A stretch of 54,214 nt of DNA from NCBI GenBank assembly GCA_903869185.1, contig CAIPYC010000078.1, positions 1 through 54,214 of the forward strand, in the 5' to 3' direction. The position numbers and the translations under genes were made by a program. How positions within the stretch are numbered: the stretch's first letter is position 1; each line of letters opens with the position of its first letter. Of the stretch, positions 36,849 to 44,937 are shown piece by piece. The DNA comes from an uncultured cyanobacterium (lineage in GTDB: Bacteria; Cyanobacteriota; Cyanobacteriia; Cyanobacteriales; Microcystaceae). The notes beneath the pieces were generated by a model. It had not been told where the DNA came from. It did no database searches and saw only the letters and a list, made by a program, of their open reading frames with translations.

Positions 36849-38444
36849 ATGTTTAATTTTATTCTAAAAGTCAAAACTCTCCAAGAGCAAATATTCAGGG
36901 GCTTTCTCCTGATGGGATTATTAACTCTGTTAGTTGCCTTGATTGGTTTTTTTAACAATAAGCAGCTGGCCGAACGACTACACGACTACTCTAACAATGC
37001 TTTTCCCAGTATTAATAGTCTCTGGAGAATGGGTGAAGCTCAGACTCAAATGCAGAGCGCCCTAAGACTACTGATAAATTCAACAGCCTCACCAGAAGAC
37101 AAGCAAACAGCCCTTGAACAAAACAAGAATGCTTTCAAGCAATATGAAGAGGGAAAAGAGAAATACGAAAAAGCCTACTCAGAGCCTGAAGAAAAACAAC
37201 TTTACGCCCAGTATAAAATACTTTGGGATGACTGGAAAGCCAAAGAGGAAAGATTCATGGAACTATATGGACAACTGGTTCAAGTGAACCTGTCCAATCC
37301 CCCGAAAGTGATGATAAATGAACTTTTAGCTAATAGAAAAAATAGCCCTCAATATCTAAAAGCCATCCAAGCTTTAAATATCACTGACAAAATGTTGGAT
37401 TACAGAAGAAATGTCTTATTGCCTTCTTATGACAAGTCTCATTCTGCTCTTCTTGGTTTGATTAAATACAATCAAGATACTGGAAATAATGCTGGCAAAG
37501 AAGCTAAAAAAATTATAAATAATGCATATCTCTGGATGATATCTGCTCTGATACTTACTCCAATTCTGGCGATATTACTGGGCAAATACTTGGGTAAAAG
37601 TCTTACTCATGAAGTTCAAAAATCCTGCATAGCCATTACAACTTCCTCTAATCAAATTGGGGCCTCAGGCAAAGAGCTAGAGGCTACAGTTGCCGAGCAA
37701 AATGCCTCAACAAATCAAGTTTCAGCTACTTCTAGAGAGATTGCCGCCACTTCGAGACAATTGGCTCAGACTATGGACAATTTGGCTCAACTATCGCAAC
37801 GGACTGCACAAGAGGCCGGAGATAGCCAAGAAGAACTCCAGCAGATGCAGGGCATAATGGTGGATTTGTCTGAGGCTACTTCCTCTATCGTTGCCAAATT
37901 GGGTACCATGAGCAATAAAGCCAACAACATCAATAGCGTGGTAGAGACAATCACCAAAGTGGCAGTACAGACTAACCTGCTTTCTCTCAATGCAGCCATT
38001 GAAGCAGAAAAAGCCGGAGAGTATGGCGCTGGTTTTTCTGTAGTAGCTAGAGAAATAAGACGTCTAGCCGATCAAACCGCCGTAGCCACATTAGAGATTG
38101 AGCAGATGGTCAAGGAAATGCAGATGTCGGTTTCTACTGGAGTAATGGAAATGGATAAATTTAATCATGCCGTCAATGAGAGTGTTGGTAAGGTTGAATT
38201 CATTTCCGGGCAGATATCCAAGGTGATCAATCAAGTACAGGGATTAACCCCCAGCTTCATTGAGGTTTCACAGGGCATGCATGAACAATCCCAGGGCGCT
38301 GAACAGATCAATGAGGCAATGGAACAATTGAGCCAAGCAGGACACCAGACTGTCGATGCTATCAGAGAGACTAATCTGGCTCTGGTTAATCTAGATGATG
38401 CTTCTATAGCCTTAAGAAACAAGATTTCTAGATCCAGAAATTAG
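36849..38444 (+). CDS. chemoreceptor, WspA-like, without HAMP domain
   Basis: 531 residues. Two membrane helices (about 17-36 and 225-246) enclose a periplasmic helical sensor domain of about 190 residues rich in Lys/Glu (EEGKEKYEKAYSEPEEKQLY). The cytoplasmic part has the signalling hairpin tip VAVQTNLLSLNAAIEAEKAG and a downstream stretch close to WspA (IRRLADQTAVATLEIEQMVK, STGVMEMDKFN, HEQSQGAEQINEAMEQL). After the second helix it goes almost at once into the signalling coiled coil, and I see no HAMP domain, which WspA has. It follows the CheR gene by 12 bases. Predicted to sit in membrane clusters that sense surface or envelope stress. Confidence 0.9.
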   Translation: MFNFILKVKTLQEQIFRGFLLMGLLTLLVALIGFFNNKQLAERLHDYSNNAFPSINSLWRMGEAQTQMQSALRLLINSTASPEDKQTALEQNKNAFKQYEEGKEKYEKAYSEPEEKQLYAQYKILWDDWKAKEERFMELYGQLVQVNLSNPPKVMINELLANRKNSPQYLKAIQALNITDKMLDYRRNVLLPSYDKSHSALLGLIKYNQDTGNNAGKEAKKIINNAYLWMISALILTPILAILLGKYLGKSLTHEVQKSCIAITTSSNQIGASGKELEATVAEQNASTNQVSATSREIAATSRQLAQTMDNLAQLSQRTAQEAGDSQEELQQMQGIMVDLSEATSSIVAKLGTMSNKANNINSVVETITKVAVQTNLLSLNAAIEAEKAGEYGAGFSVVAREIRRLADQTAVATLEIEQMVKEMQMSVSTGVMEMDKFNHAVNESVGKVEFISGQISKVINQVQGLTPSFIEVSQGMHEQSQGAEQINEAMEQLSQAGHQTVDAIRETNLALVNLDDASIALRNKISRSRN

Positions 38445-38447
38445 CTT

Positions 38448-39137
38448 ATGAATTCCCTTGAAAGCCAACAATTTTCTAAAAGATGTTGGAATGAAATAGG
38501 AGTAAAGGGCGATTTTAGTTGTCACCAGCTTAAAGCTGTGATCCATTGCCATAATTGTCCGGTTTATTGTGAAACAGGCAGAAGTCTATTCAATCGTGAA
38601 ATTCCCTTACAATACCTAGAAGATTGGACAAGAGTCGTTGCCGAAACCTCCAACGATAAAGAAAAATTTTTTTCTGCCAAGGATGCTATATCCTGGATGA
38701 TTTTCCGCCTTGGCGGCGAATTACTGTCAATTCCAGTTAAAACCATTCAGGAAATAGTTGTTCCTACTGCAGTACATAGCTTGCCCCATCGCAGTAATCA
38801 CTTTTTTTTGGGATTAACCAATATCAGGGGTGAAACGTTAATTTGTATTTCTCTGGCTCATTTATTGTCCTTGCCTATCGATTCTGACGAACCAAAAGAT
38901 CTTTTAAAACGGATGATCGTGGCTGGCAATCCCAAAGATCGCTGGGTCTTTTTGGTAGATGAGGTCTTTGGTGTCCATCGTTTCTCTCCTCGGGAGTTAA
39001 AGGAGGCTCCGGTTGTCATTACCAAAGCCACAGAAACATATACTCAACTAGTGGGCAACTGGCAGGGACAAAAAGTTAACTTTTTGGATGCTGAGTTGAT
39101 TTTCTATACTCTCAATCGCAAGATTCTAGAAGGCTAA
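38448..39137 (+). CDS. CheW coupling protein with Cys-rich N-terminus (WspD-like)
   Basis: 229 residues. The N-terminal 75 residues have a Cys/His cluster (KRCWNEIGVKGDFSCHQL, then IHCHNCPVYCETG) that matches the N-terminus of WspD, where it is also of unknown function and might bind metal. The CheW fold follows (WMIFRLGGELLSIPVKTIQE, GLTNIRGETLICISLAHLLS, GVHRFSPRELKEAP). Two different CheW proteins, one plain and one with this extension, are a hallmark of Wsp operons. It starts 3 bases after the receptor stop and 5 bases before the CheA gene. Confidence 0.9.
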   Translation: MNSLESQQFSKRCWNEIGVKGDFSCHQLKAVIHCHNCPVYCETGRSLFNREIPLQYLEDWTRVVAETSNDKEKFFSAKDAISWMIFRLGGELLSIPVKTIQEIVVPTAVHSLPHRSNHFFLGLTNIRGETLICISLAHLLSLPIDSDEPKDLLKRMIVAGNPKDRWVFLVDEVFGVHRFSPRELKEAPVVITKATETYTQLVGNWQGQKVNFLDAELIFYTLNRKILEG

Positions 39138-39142
39138 AACCT

Positions 39143-41848
39143 ATGAGTAAATTCTCCGTAATAGAAATTTTTGAACAAGGGGTAGCCGAGCAGGTAGCCA
39201 TAATACTTGAGAAAAATGAGCTTCTGGGGACTGGCAAAACCAGCGACTCAATTCTAGAAGAGATCATCTCCTCAATAAATATAATTCATGGAATGGCCAA
39301 TCTGGTCGAAAGAGAAGCCACAGCCGAATTGACTCAAATTCTAAACCAATATTTCCTCAATTCTCTCAATCAAAATCACGTTTTTAGTCAAACCGAACTG
39401 GAATTAGTTGCCCAAAGCGCAGATCTCTTAAACAGAATGAGCCAAGTTGGTGAGAAAGATTGGTCAGATTGGCTAGATAGTGAATCTTGGGAAATTACTG
39501 CTGTCAAACAGGCTCTCTCGGCTTCTAAATCACAATCTTCGTTCATCACAGACAAAACAATTACACAACAGGCTATAGATGATTTCATAGTTCAGGATCA
39601 ATCTATGTTTGAGCTATTTCGCCTTGAAGTAGAGACGCAGGTCAATATTCTCAATAGCGGATTACTTTCTCTGGAAAACAATCCTACTTCAATTAAAGAT
39701 CTAGAAATCCTTATGCGCGCTGCCCATTCTGTCAAGGGAGCGGCCAGGATAGTCGGAATCAATAACGTTGTCGATTTGGCGCATGTTATGGAGGACTGTT
39801 TTGTTGCAGCCCAAAGACAACAACTGGTAATCCAATCAAATCAAGTAGATAACCTACTTCAAGGAGTTGATCTGCTCTCCAAATTCAGCCATATTACTGC
39901 CCAGGATTTATCAAGCTATATGGCAGAGCATCAAAATCAAATGCGAAACACCTGCATAGCTATAGCCAATATTCTCAAGCCTGAAAACCAAGATTTACCA
40001 ATAGTTGCAGCATCTGATCCTGAGCCAGTAACAAAAATTGACAATGTGACTTTATCTCCAGCGTCAGCAATACCAGAGGAGTCTTTAATAAAAAACAGCG
40101 AACAAGCCAGAGTCATCAGAGTCGATGCAGACAACCTCAATCGAATCATGGGTCTAGCTGGTGAAACACTCATTAGCGCCAATTGGTTAGAGCCTTTTAC
40201 AGATTCCCTCATCCAATTCAAAGCCCAACAATTAGAGCTGATCAAGTCTATTGAGCAATTGAGGGAGTATTTGAGATCTAACAAAAAAGATCGTCAATTA
40301 GAGGATTTGTTCATCAATGTGGAACAAAAGGCACAACAGAGCTTAAAAGCAATAGGAGAGAGGATCCAACAACTTGATCTCTATAGCCGTCGTACTACTA
40401 TTCTTTCCGATCGTCTCTACAACGAGGTTATTGCTACCAATATGAGGCCCTTTAATGATGGGGTGCAAGGCTTTCCCCGTATGTTAAGAGATCTCTCCCG
40501 TCAACTGGGCAAACAGGTAAACTTAGAGATTATTGGCAAAACTACTCCTGTAGATAGAGATATCCTTATAAAACTTGAAGCTCCTCTTACCCATATTCTA
40601 CGCAATGCTCTAGATCACGGACTAGAAACTACAGAAGAACGGATAGCTCTTGGAAAGTCAGTTTCGGGACATATTCGCCTAGAGGCCATTCACCGGGGAG
40701 GAATGCTTTCAATCACTATCAGTGATGATGGAAAAGGAATAGATATAGAGAAATTAAGAACCAAAATAGTTGATCGAGGTTTTATCTCCATCGAATCAGC
40801 CAGACAGTTAAGTGAATCTGAGCTTTTAGAGTTTATTTTTTTACCGAGCTTTTCCACCGCCAAACAAGTTACAGAAATCTCCGGAAGAGGCGTAGGGTTG
40901 GATATAGCCAAGAGCATGGCTCAAGAGGTTGGCGGAAATATAAGAGTTTCTTCGATATTGGGTAAGGGAACCAGTTTTAATTTCCAGTTACCTCTTACCC
41001 TATCTGTGATTCGGACTTTGTTGGTAGAAATTGCCGGCGAAGTCTATGCCTTTGCCTTAGCCAGAATTGATCGGATCGTGATTCTAGAGTCAGGAGATAT
41101 TGCCACAACCGAAGGCAGACAGTTTTTTACAATTGACAATAAAAATATCGGATTGATTGGGGCCAATCAAGTCCTGGGACTTCCTGAAAACAACCTGGAA
41201 TCGGCACAGTTCCCGGTTGTGATTATCAGCGATCAATCTGACAGCTATGGTGTTTTGGTCGAACGCTTTTTGGGCGAAAGGGATCTTGTCGTCAGACCAT
41301 TGGATCCCAGATTGGGTAAAGTACAAGATATCAGCGCCCTGGCTTTGGATGAGGACGGATCCCCGATTCTAATTATAGATACTGCCGATTTGGTCCAATC
41401 TATCAACAATCTTCTAGGTAGCCGGATCTTGAAGAAGATTGAGCTGGAAAACCACAAAATCTTGGAGGAAGAGATACAACCTAAAACTATTCTGGTTGTA
41501 GATGACTCTATCACAGTTAGAGAGACTCAACGCAAATTACTGGAAAACAGAGGTTATCAAGTTGATGTTGCAGTAGACGGGTTAGATGGCTGGAACGCTA
41601 TACGGACTAAAGCCTATGATCTGGTAATCAGCGATATTGATATGCCTCGTATGAACGGTATTGAGATGATAAAAAATATTCGCAACCATTCTATCTACTC
41701 TGGTCTGCCGATCATCGTTGTTTCTTATCGAGATCGCCAAGAAGATCGACTCCAGGGAATGGAAGCCGGCGCCAACTACTATTTGACTAAAAGCAGTTTT
41801 GAAGACGGTACTTTAACTAAAGCTGTATTTGATCTAGTGGGAGAGTAA
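39143..41848 (+). CDS. hybrid CheA histidine kinase with receiver domain (WspE-like)
   Basis: 901 residues. An N-terminal segment (1-130) looks like a degenerate second Hpt domain around SINIIHGMANLVEREATAEL (His49). The true Hpt domain (about 150-260) has His195 in MRAAHSVKGAARIVGI. Then a dimerisation region, HATPase (ILRNALDHGLETTEERIALG, ITISDDGKGIDIEKL, ISGRGVGLDIA), a CheW-like domain, and a C-terminal receiver with phosphoacceptor Asp831 in LVISDIDMPRMNG. WspE has the same Hpt-kinase-CheW-REC order. It should phosphorylate the PP2C-type response regulator encoded two genes downstream. Confidence 0.93.
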   Translation: MSKFSVIEIFEQGVAEQVAIILEKNELLGTGKTSDSILEEIISSINIIHGMANLVEREATAELTQILNQYFLNSLNQNHVFSQTELELVAQSADLLNRMSQVGEKDWSDWLDSESWEITAVKQALSASKSQSSFITDKTITQQAIDDFIVQDQSMFELFRLEVETQVNILNSGLLSLENNPTSIKDLEILMRAAHSVKGAARIVGINNVVDLAHVMEDCFVAAQRQQLVIQSNQVDNLLQGVDLLSKFSHITAQDLSSYMAEHQNQMRNTCIAIANILKPENQDLPIVAASDPEPVTKIDNVTLSPASAIPEESLIKNSEQARVIRVDADNLNRIMGLAGETLISANWLEPFTDSLIQFKAQQLELIKSIEQLREYLRSNKKDRQLEDLFINVEQKAQQSLKAIGERIQQLDLYSRRTTILSDRLYNEVIATNMRPFNDGVQGFPRMLRDLSRQLGKQVNLEIIGKTTPVDRDILIKLEAPLTHILRNALDHGLETTEERIALGKSVSGHIRLEAIHRGGMLSITISDDGKGIDIEKLRTKIVDRGFISIESARQLSESELLEFIFLPSFSTAKQVTEISGRGVGLDIAKSMAQEVGGNIRVSSILGKGTSFNFQLPLTLSVIRTLLVEIAGEVYAFALARIDRIVILESGDIATTEGRQFFTIDNKNIGLIGANQVLGLPENNLESAQFPVVIISDQSDSYGVLVERFLGERDLVVRPLDPRLGKVQDISALALDEDGSPILIIDTADLVQSINNLLGSRILKKIELENHKILEEEIQPKTILVVDDSITVRETQRKLLENRGYQVDVAVDGLDGWNAIRTKAYDLVISDIDMPRMNGIEMIKNIRNHSIYSGLPIIVVSYRDRQEDRLQGMEAGANYYLTKSSFEDGTLTKAVFDLVGE

Positions 41849-41852
41849 ACAG

Positions 41853-42842
41853 ATGCGCATCGCTATTGCCCATAATGATCCAGCAACTGTTAAGATTTTG
41901 AGCAGAATTCTCGAAAACAAACATGAAATTGCCTGGATTGTTCAAGATGGCCAACAGGCTGTGGAGAGATCACTTAAAGATCGACCTGATTTGATCCTAA
42001 TGGGTTTGGCAATGCCAATACTAGATGGAGTGAAAGCTACCAAGGCCATAATGCTTCACTCTCCCTGTCCAATTGTTTTGGTTACAAGTGACTCACAGAA
42101 AAACACAGCAAAAATTTTTGAAGCAATAGGCTACGGAGCTCTTGATTCAGTAGATGTTGAAACAAGTTTTAGTAGTCAGCAAAACCTTTTACCAAAAATT
42201 TTAACTATCAGTAAGCTAAAAGGAAGTATCAGAGAACTCAATAAACCATTGAATAAACCCATCAATACTTCACTTGTGGTATTCGGCGCATCTACCGGCG
42301 GGCCAAGTGCTCTTTCAATGATTCTGGCTCAGTTGCCTGCTAATTTTCCTGTACCGATTGCAATCGTACAACATATTGATCAACAGTTTTCATCCGGTTT
42401 GGCTCAATGGCTTAATCAACAAACCTCTTTAAACGTTAGAACAGCCCAACAGGGAGATCGTTTAAGAGTTGGTGAGGTATTATTGGCTTCTACCAATGAT
42501 CACCTGTATATGAGAGAAGATCTAACTCTTTCATATACCAGCGAACCCTTGAATTGCTCTTACCGCCCTTCGGTGGATGTTTTTTTTGAGAGTCTGGCCA
42601 AAAACTGGAGAAAACCCGGTATTGCAATCCTATTAACCGGCATGGGTAAAGATGGAGCTAAGGGGCTAAAGCTTCTCAATCTCAAGGGTTGGTATACTAT
42701 CGCTCAAAACGAAACCACTTCAGCTGTCTATGGGATGCCCAAAGCCGCTGTAGAACTAAAGGCAGCTATTGAAATTCTGCCGCTTGAACGTATAGCTACT
42801 TCTATTAAAGAGTTAATCAAGGAAGGAAAGACCAGTAGATGA
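41853..42842 (+). CDS. CheB methylesterase with a receiver lacking the phosphoacceptor (WspF-like)
   Basis: 329 residues. The C-terminal methylesterase has an intact triad: Ser147 in FGASTGGPSAL, His174 in IVQHIDQQF, Asp267 in LTGMGKDGAKG. The N-terminal receiver aligns with WspF (DRPDLILMGLAMPILDGVKA, IGYGALDSVD) but the residue expected to be the phosphorylated Asp is Gly51 (codon GGT at 42003-42005). The esterase therefore cannot be switched on by aspartyl phosphorylation in the normal way. In Wsp, WspF resets the receptor. The stop overlaps the next ATG by four bases. Confidence 0.9.
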   Translation: MRIAIAHNDPATVKILSRILENKHEIAWIVQDGQQAVERSLKDRPDLILMGLAMPILDGVKATKAIMLHSPCPIVLVTSDSQKNTAKIFEAIGYGALDSVDVETSFSSQQNLLPKILTISKLKGSIRELNKPLNKPINTSLVVFGASTGGPSALSMILAQLPANFPVPIAIVQHIDQQFSSGLAQWLNQQTSLNVRTAQQGDRLRVGEVLLASTNDHLYMREDLTLSYTSEPLNCSYRPSVDVFFESLAKNWRKPGIAILLTGMGKDGAKGLKLLNLKGWYTIAQNETTSAVYGMPKAAVELKAAIEILPLERIATSIKELIKEGKTSR

Positions 42843-44020
42843 ATGACCCAATTCGTGTTCTTTTAATTGACGATCAGCCTATCATTAGCGAAGGTATCAA
42901 GCGCATGTTGGCACCTGAAACTGATATTGATTTCAAATATTGCAGCGATCCTATGCAGGCAATGAAAATGGCGAAAGAGTATCTACCTACGGTTATACTG
43001 CAGGATTTGGTGATGCCAAACCTTGATGGGTTACTGCTAGTACGTTTTTTGCGTGCTGAAGATTCACCTACTCTTCATGTTCCCCTTATTGTACTTTCAA
43101 GCAAGGAGGATCCTGTGATTAAAGCCAAGGCTTTTGCCCTTGGAGCTAATGATTATTTAGTAAAACTTCCCGATGCAGCAGAGTTGATTGCCCGGATACG
43201 CTATCATTCCAGAGCGTATGGTAATTATCTCAAGAGATTAGAGGCAGAGGAAATGCTTCAAAGAGAAAATATCCGCATGAGTAAAGAATTGGATATAGTC
43301 AGACAAATGCAACAGTTGATTTTACCAAGAGCAGAGGAGTTGGCAGAGATCAGTGATCTCGATATTGCAGGCTATATGGAACCGGCTGATGAAGTTGGCG
43401 GAGATTACTATGATGTTCTCTCTGCTGATGGTATTGTCACTATTGCGATGGGGGATGTGACTGGACATGGTTTAGAGAGTGGTTTGCTGATGGTAATGGC
43501 TCAAACGGCAGTACGTACTATTAAAGAAATTCAAGAATTTGATTTTGTTCGTTTCTTAGAAACTCTCAATCGGACGCTTTATAAAAATTTGCAGCGCATG
43601 AGCTCAGAAAAGCATTTGACTCTTGTTATAGTGAACTATGCTGATGGGAAAATGAGTATCAGCGGACAGCATGAGGAAACTATTTTGGTCAGAAAAGGAG
43701 GTAAAATTGAGCGTATTGATACTATAGATCTGGGTTTCCCCATCGGGTTAATAGATGAGATTGGAGAGTTTATTAATAATACAGTTATTGAATTATCCAT
43801 TGAAGATGGTATAGTTCTTTACACCGATGGTATTCCAGAAGCCAAGAATATTGATGATGAGCAATATGGCTTAGATAGATTATGTGAAATCATCAGTAAC
43901 AATTGGCATTTAGATTCAGAGCAAATCCAAGAGGCAATTATTGCAGATCTCAAAAAATTCATAGGTAAGCAAATGATCTTCGATGATATTACACTTGTTA
44001 TCATCAAAAGAAAGGAGTAG
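42839..44020 (+). CDS. response regulator: WspR-like receiver fused to PP2C/SpoIIE phosphatase
   Basis: 393 residues. The receiver (1-130) has the full active site: Asp11/Asp12 in LLIDDQPII, phosphoacceptor Asp56 in TVILQDLVMP, LSSKED and the Lys in NDYLVKLPDAAELIARIRYH. These strings are close to the receiver of the diguanylate cyclase WspR. A short coiled coil (RLEAEEMLQRENIRMSKELD) leads to a RsbU/SpoIIE phosphatase with metal-binding Asp residues in EVGGDYYDVL, MGDVTGHGLE and DDITLVII. No GGDEF domain is present. Expected to dephosphorylate STAS proteins when phosphorylated by the CheA-REC kinase. It overlaps the CheB gene by four bases. Confidence 0.94.
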   Translation: MNDPIRVLLIDDQPIISEGIKRMLAPETDIDFKYCSDPMQAMKMAKEYLPTVILQDLVMPNLDGLLLVRFLRAEDSPTLHVPLIVLSSKEDPVIKAKAFALGANDYLVKLPDAAELIARIRYHSRAYGNYLKRLEAEEMLQRENIRMSKELDIVRQMQQLILPRAEELAEISDLDIAGYMEPADEVGGDYYDVLSADGIVTIAMGDVTGHGLESGLLMVMAQTAVRTIKEIQEFDFVRFLETLNRTLYKNLQRMSSEKHLTLVIVNYADGKMSISGQHEETILVRKGGKIERIDTIDLGFPIGLIDEIGEFINNTVIELSIEDGIVLYTDGIPEAKNIDDEQYGLDRLCEIISNNWHLDSEQIQEAIIADLKKFIGKQMIFDDITLVIIKRKE

Positions 44021-44029
44021 GGTAAATAT

Positions 44030-44572
44030 ATGAGCCGCATTTATGGAAATTTCATTGAGCATTTGCCACAGGCAAGAGAATCTCTTGAGCTAGGATTCGG
44101 AGTGCATTACCATTCCAATAAAGAGCGTTGGGAGAACAATTTTATAGTAGCCCAATTCTGCTCCAACTATTTTGCAACCTTTTTGTTGAATAAGCAACTA
44201 AGATATTCTATTCAATATATAGCTAATGAATTATTGGAAAATGCTATAAAATTCAATAAAGATAGCAAACAGCATATAAATCTGAATTTATATCTTTTAG
44301 ATGACAAAATGATCATAAGTGCAGTTAACACTACTGATAAGCTATCATGTATAAAACTTCAGGAACTGGTTCAAAAGATTCTAACTGATGATCCCCTAAC
44401 TATGTATATAGAGCAAGTTAAATCTAGTACCGAAGTAAGCAATATATCCGGCTTGGGCTTATTGACTATTCTCAATGATCATGGAGCAGAGCTAGGCTGG
44501 GAAATACAAGATTGTACTGACGAAAAAGAACTTTTACAAGTCAAGACAATGGCACAACTAAATATTGAGTGA
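44030..44572 (+). CDS. GHKL ATPase-fold protein, likely STAS-protein kinase
   Basis: 180 residues. Shows the GHKL (HATPase) fold through an N-box, YIANELLENAIKFNKDS, with the Glu and Asn of the family, and a glycine-rich lid-end motif ISGLGLLTILNDHGAELGW. The G1 box, normally DxGxG, is not evident; the corresponding strand reads MIISAVNTTDKL. It is therefore a divergent RsbW-like protein that may bind a nucleotide differently. It lies between the PP2C response regulator (9 bases upstream) and a STAS gene (4-base overlap), so partner switching is the natural reading; kinase activity is an inference. Confidence 0.75.
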   Translation: MSRIYGNFIEHLPQARESLELGFGVHYHSNKERWENNFIVAQFCSNYFATFLLNKQLRYSIQYIANELLENAIKFNKDSKQHINLNLYLLDDKMIISAVNTTDKLSCIKLQELVQKILTDDPLTMYIEQVKSSTEVSNISGLGLLTILNDHGAELGWEIQDCTDEKELLQVKTMAQLNIE

Positions 44573-44937
44573 ATTTAATAAAAAAACATATGAATAAAGT
44601 ACAGGGAACAAAATATTCAGTAGACTATACTGAAAGTACTAATACGGTAAATTTTATCGGTGATATAAGTTTAGGCGGAACTCAAGAATATGTTCCAATA
44701 GTCGAATTATTGGAAAAGTCTACTGCCGATGCCACTGAAACTTTGATTTTGAATCTCAAGGAATTGAGCTTTTTGAATAGTTCTGGTATCAGTATGCTTT
44801 CTAAATTTGTTATTGGCTTTCGTAAAAGAAAAGACATTCAGCTAGTTATATTGGGCTCCAAAAATATGCCGTGGCAGGTTAAATCTTTAAAGAATCTAGA
44901 AAGACTTTTGCCTGGTTTAAAATTACAGATTGAATAA
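44569..44937 (+). CDS. STAS-domain (anti-anti-sigma-like) protein
   Basis: 122 residues from a GTG at 44569 that overlaps the previous stop by four bases; an ATG at 44590 is the alternative. A lone STAS domain: strand KYSVDYTESTNTVNFIGDIS, helix EYVPIVELLEKST, and the phosphorylation loop LKELSFLNSSGISMLSKF with the conserved Ser-Ser-Gly (Ser71/Ser72). Expected to alternate between a form phosphorylated by the kinase-like protein upstream and a form dephosphorylated by the PP2C regulator. The downstream target is unknown. Its C-terminal residues LERLLPGLKLQIE recur as a relic at 46585-46623. Confidence 0.86.
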   Translation: MNLIKKHMNKVQGTKYSVDYTESTNTVNFIGDISLGGTQEYVPIVELLEKSTADATETLILNLKELSFLNSSGISMLSKFVIGFRKRKDIQLVILGSKNMPWQVKSLKNLERLLPGLKLQIE

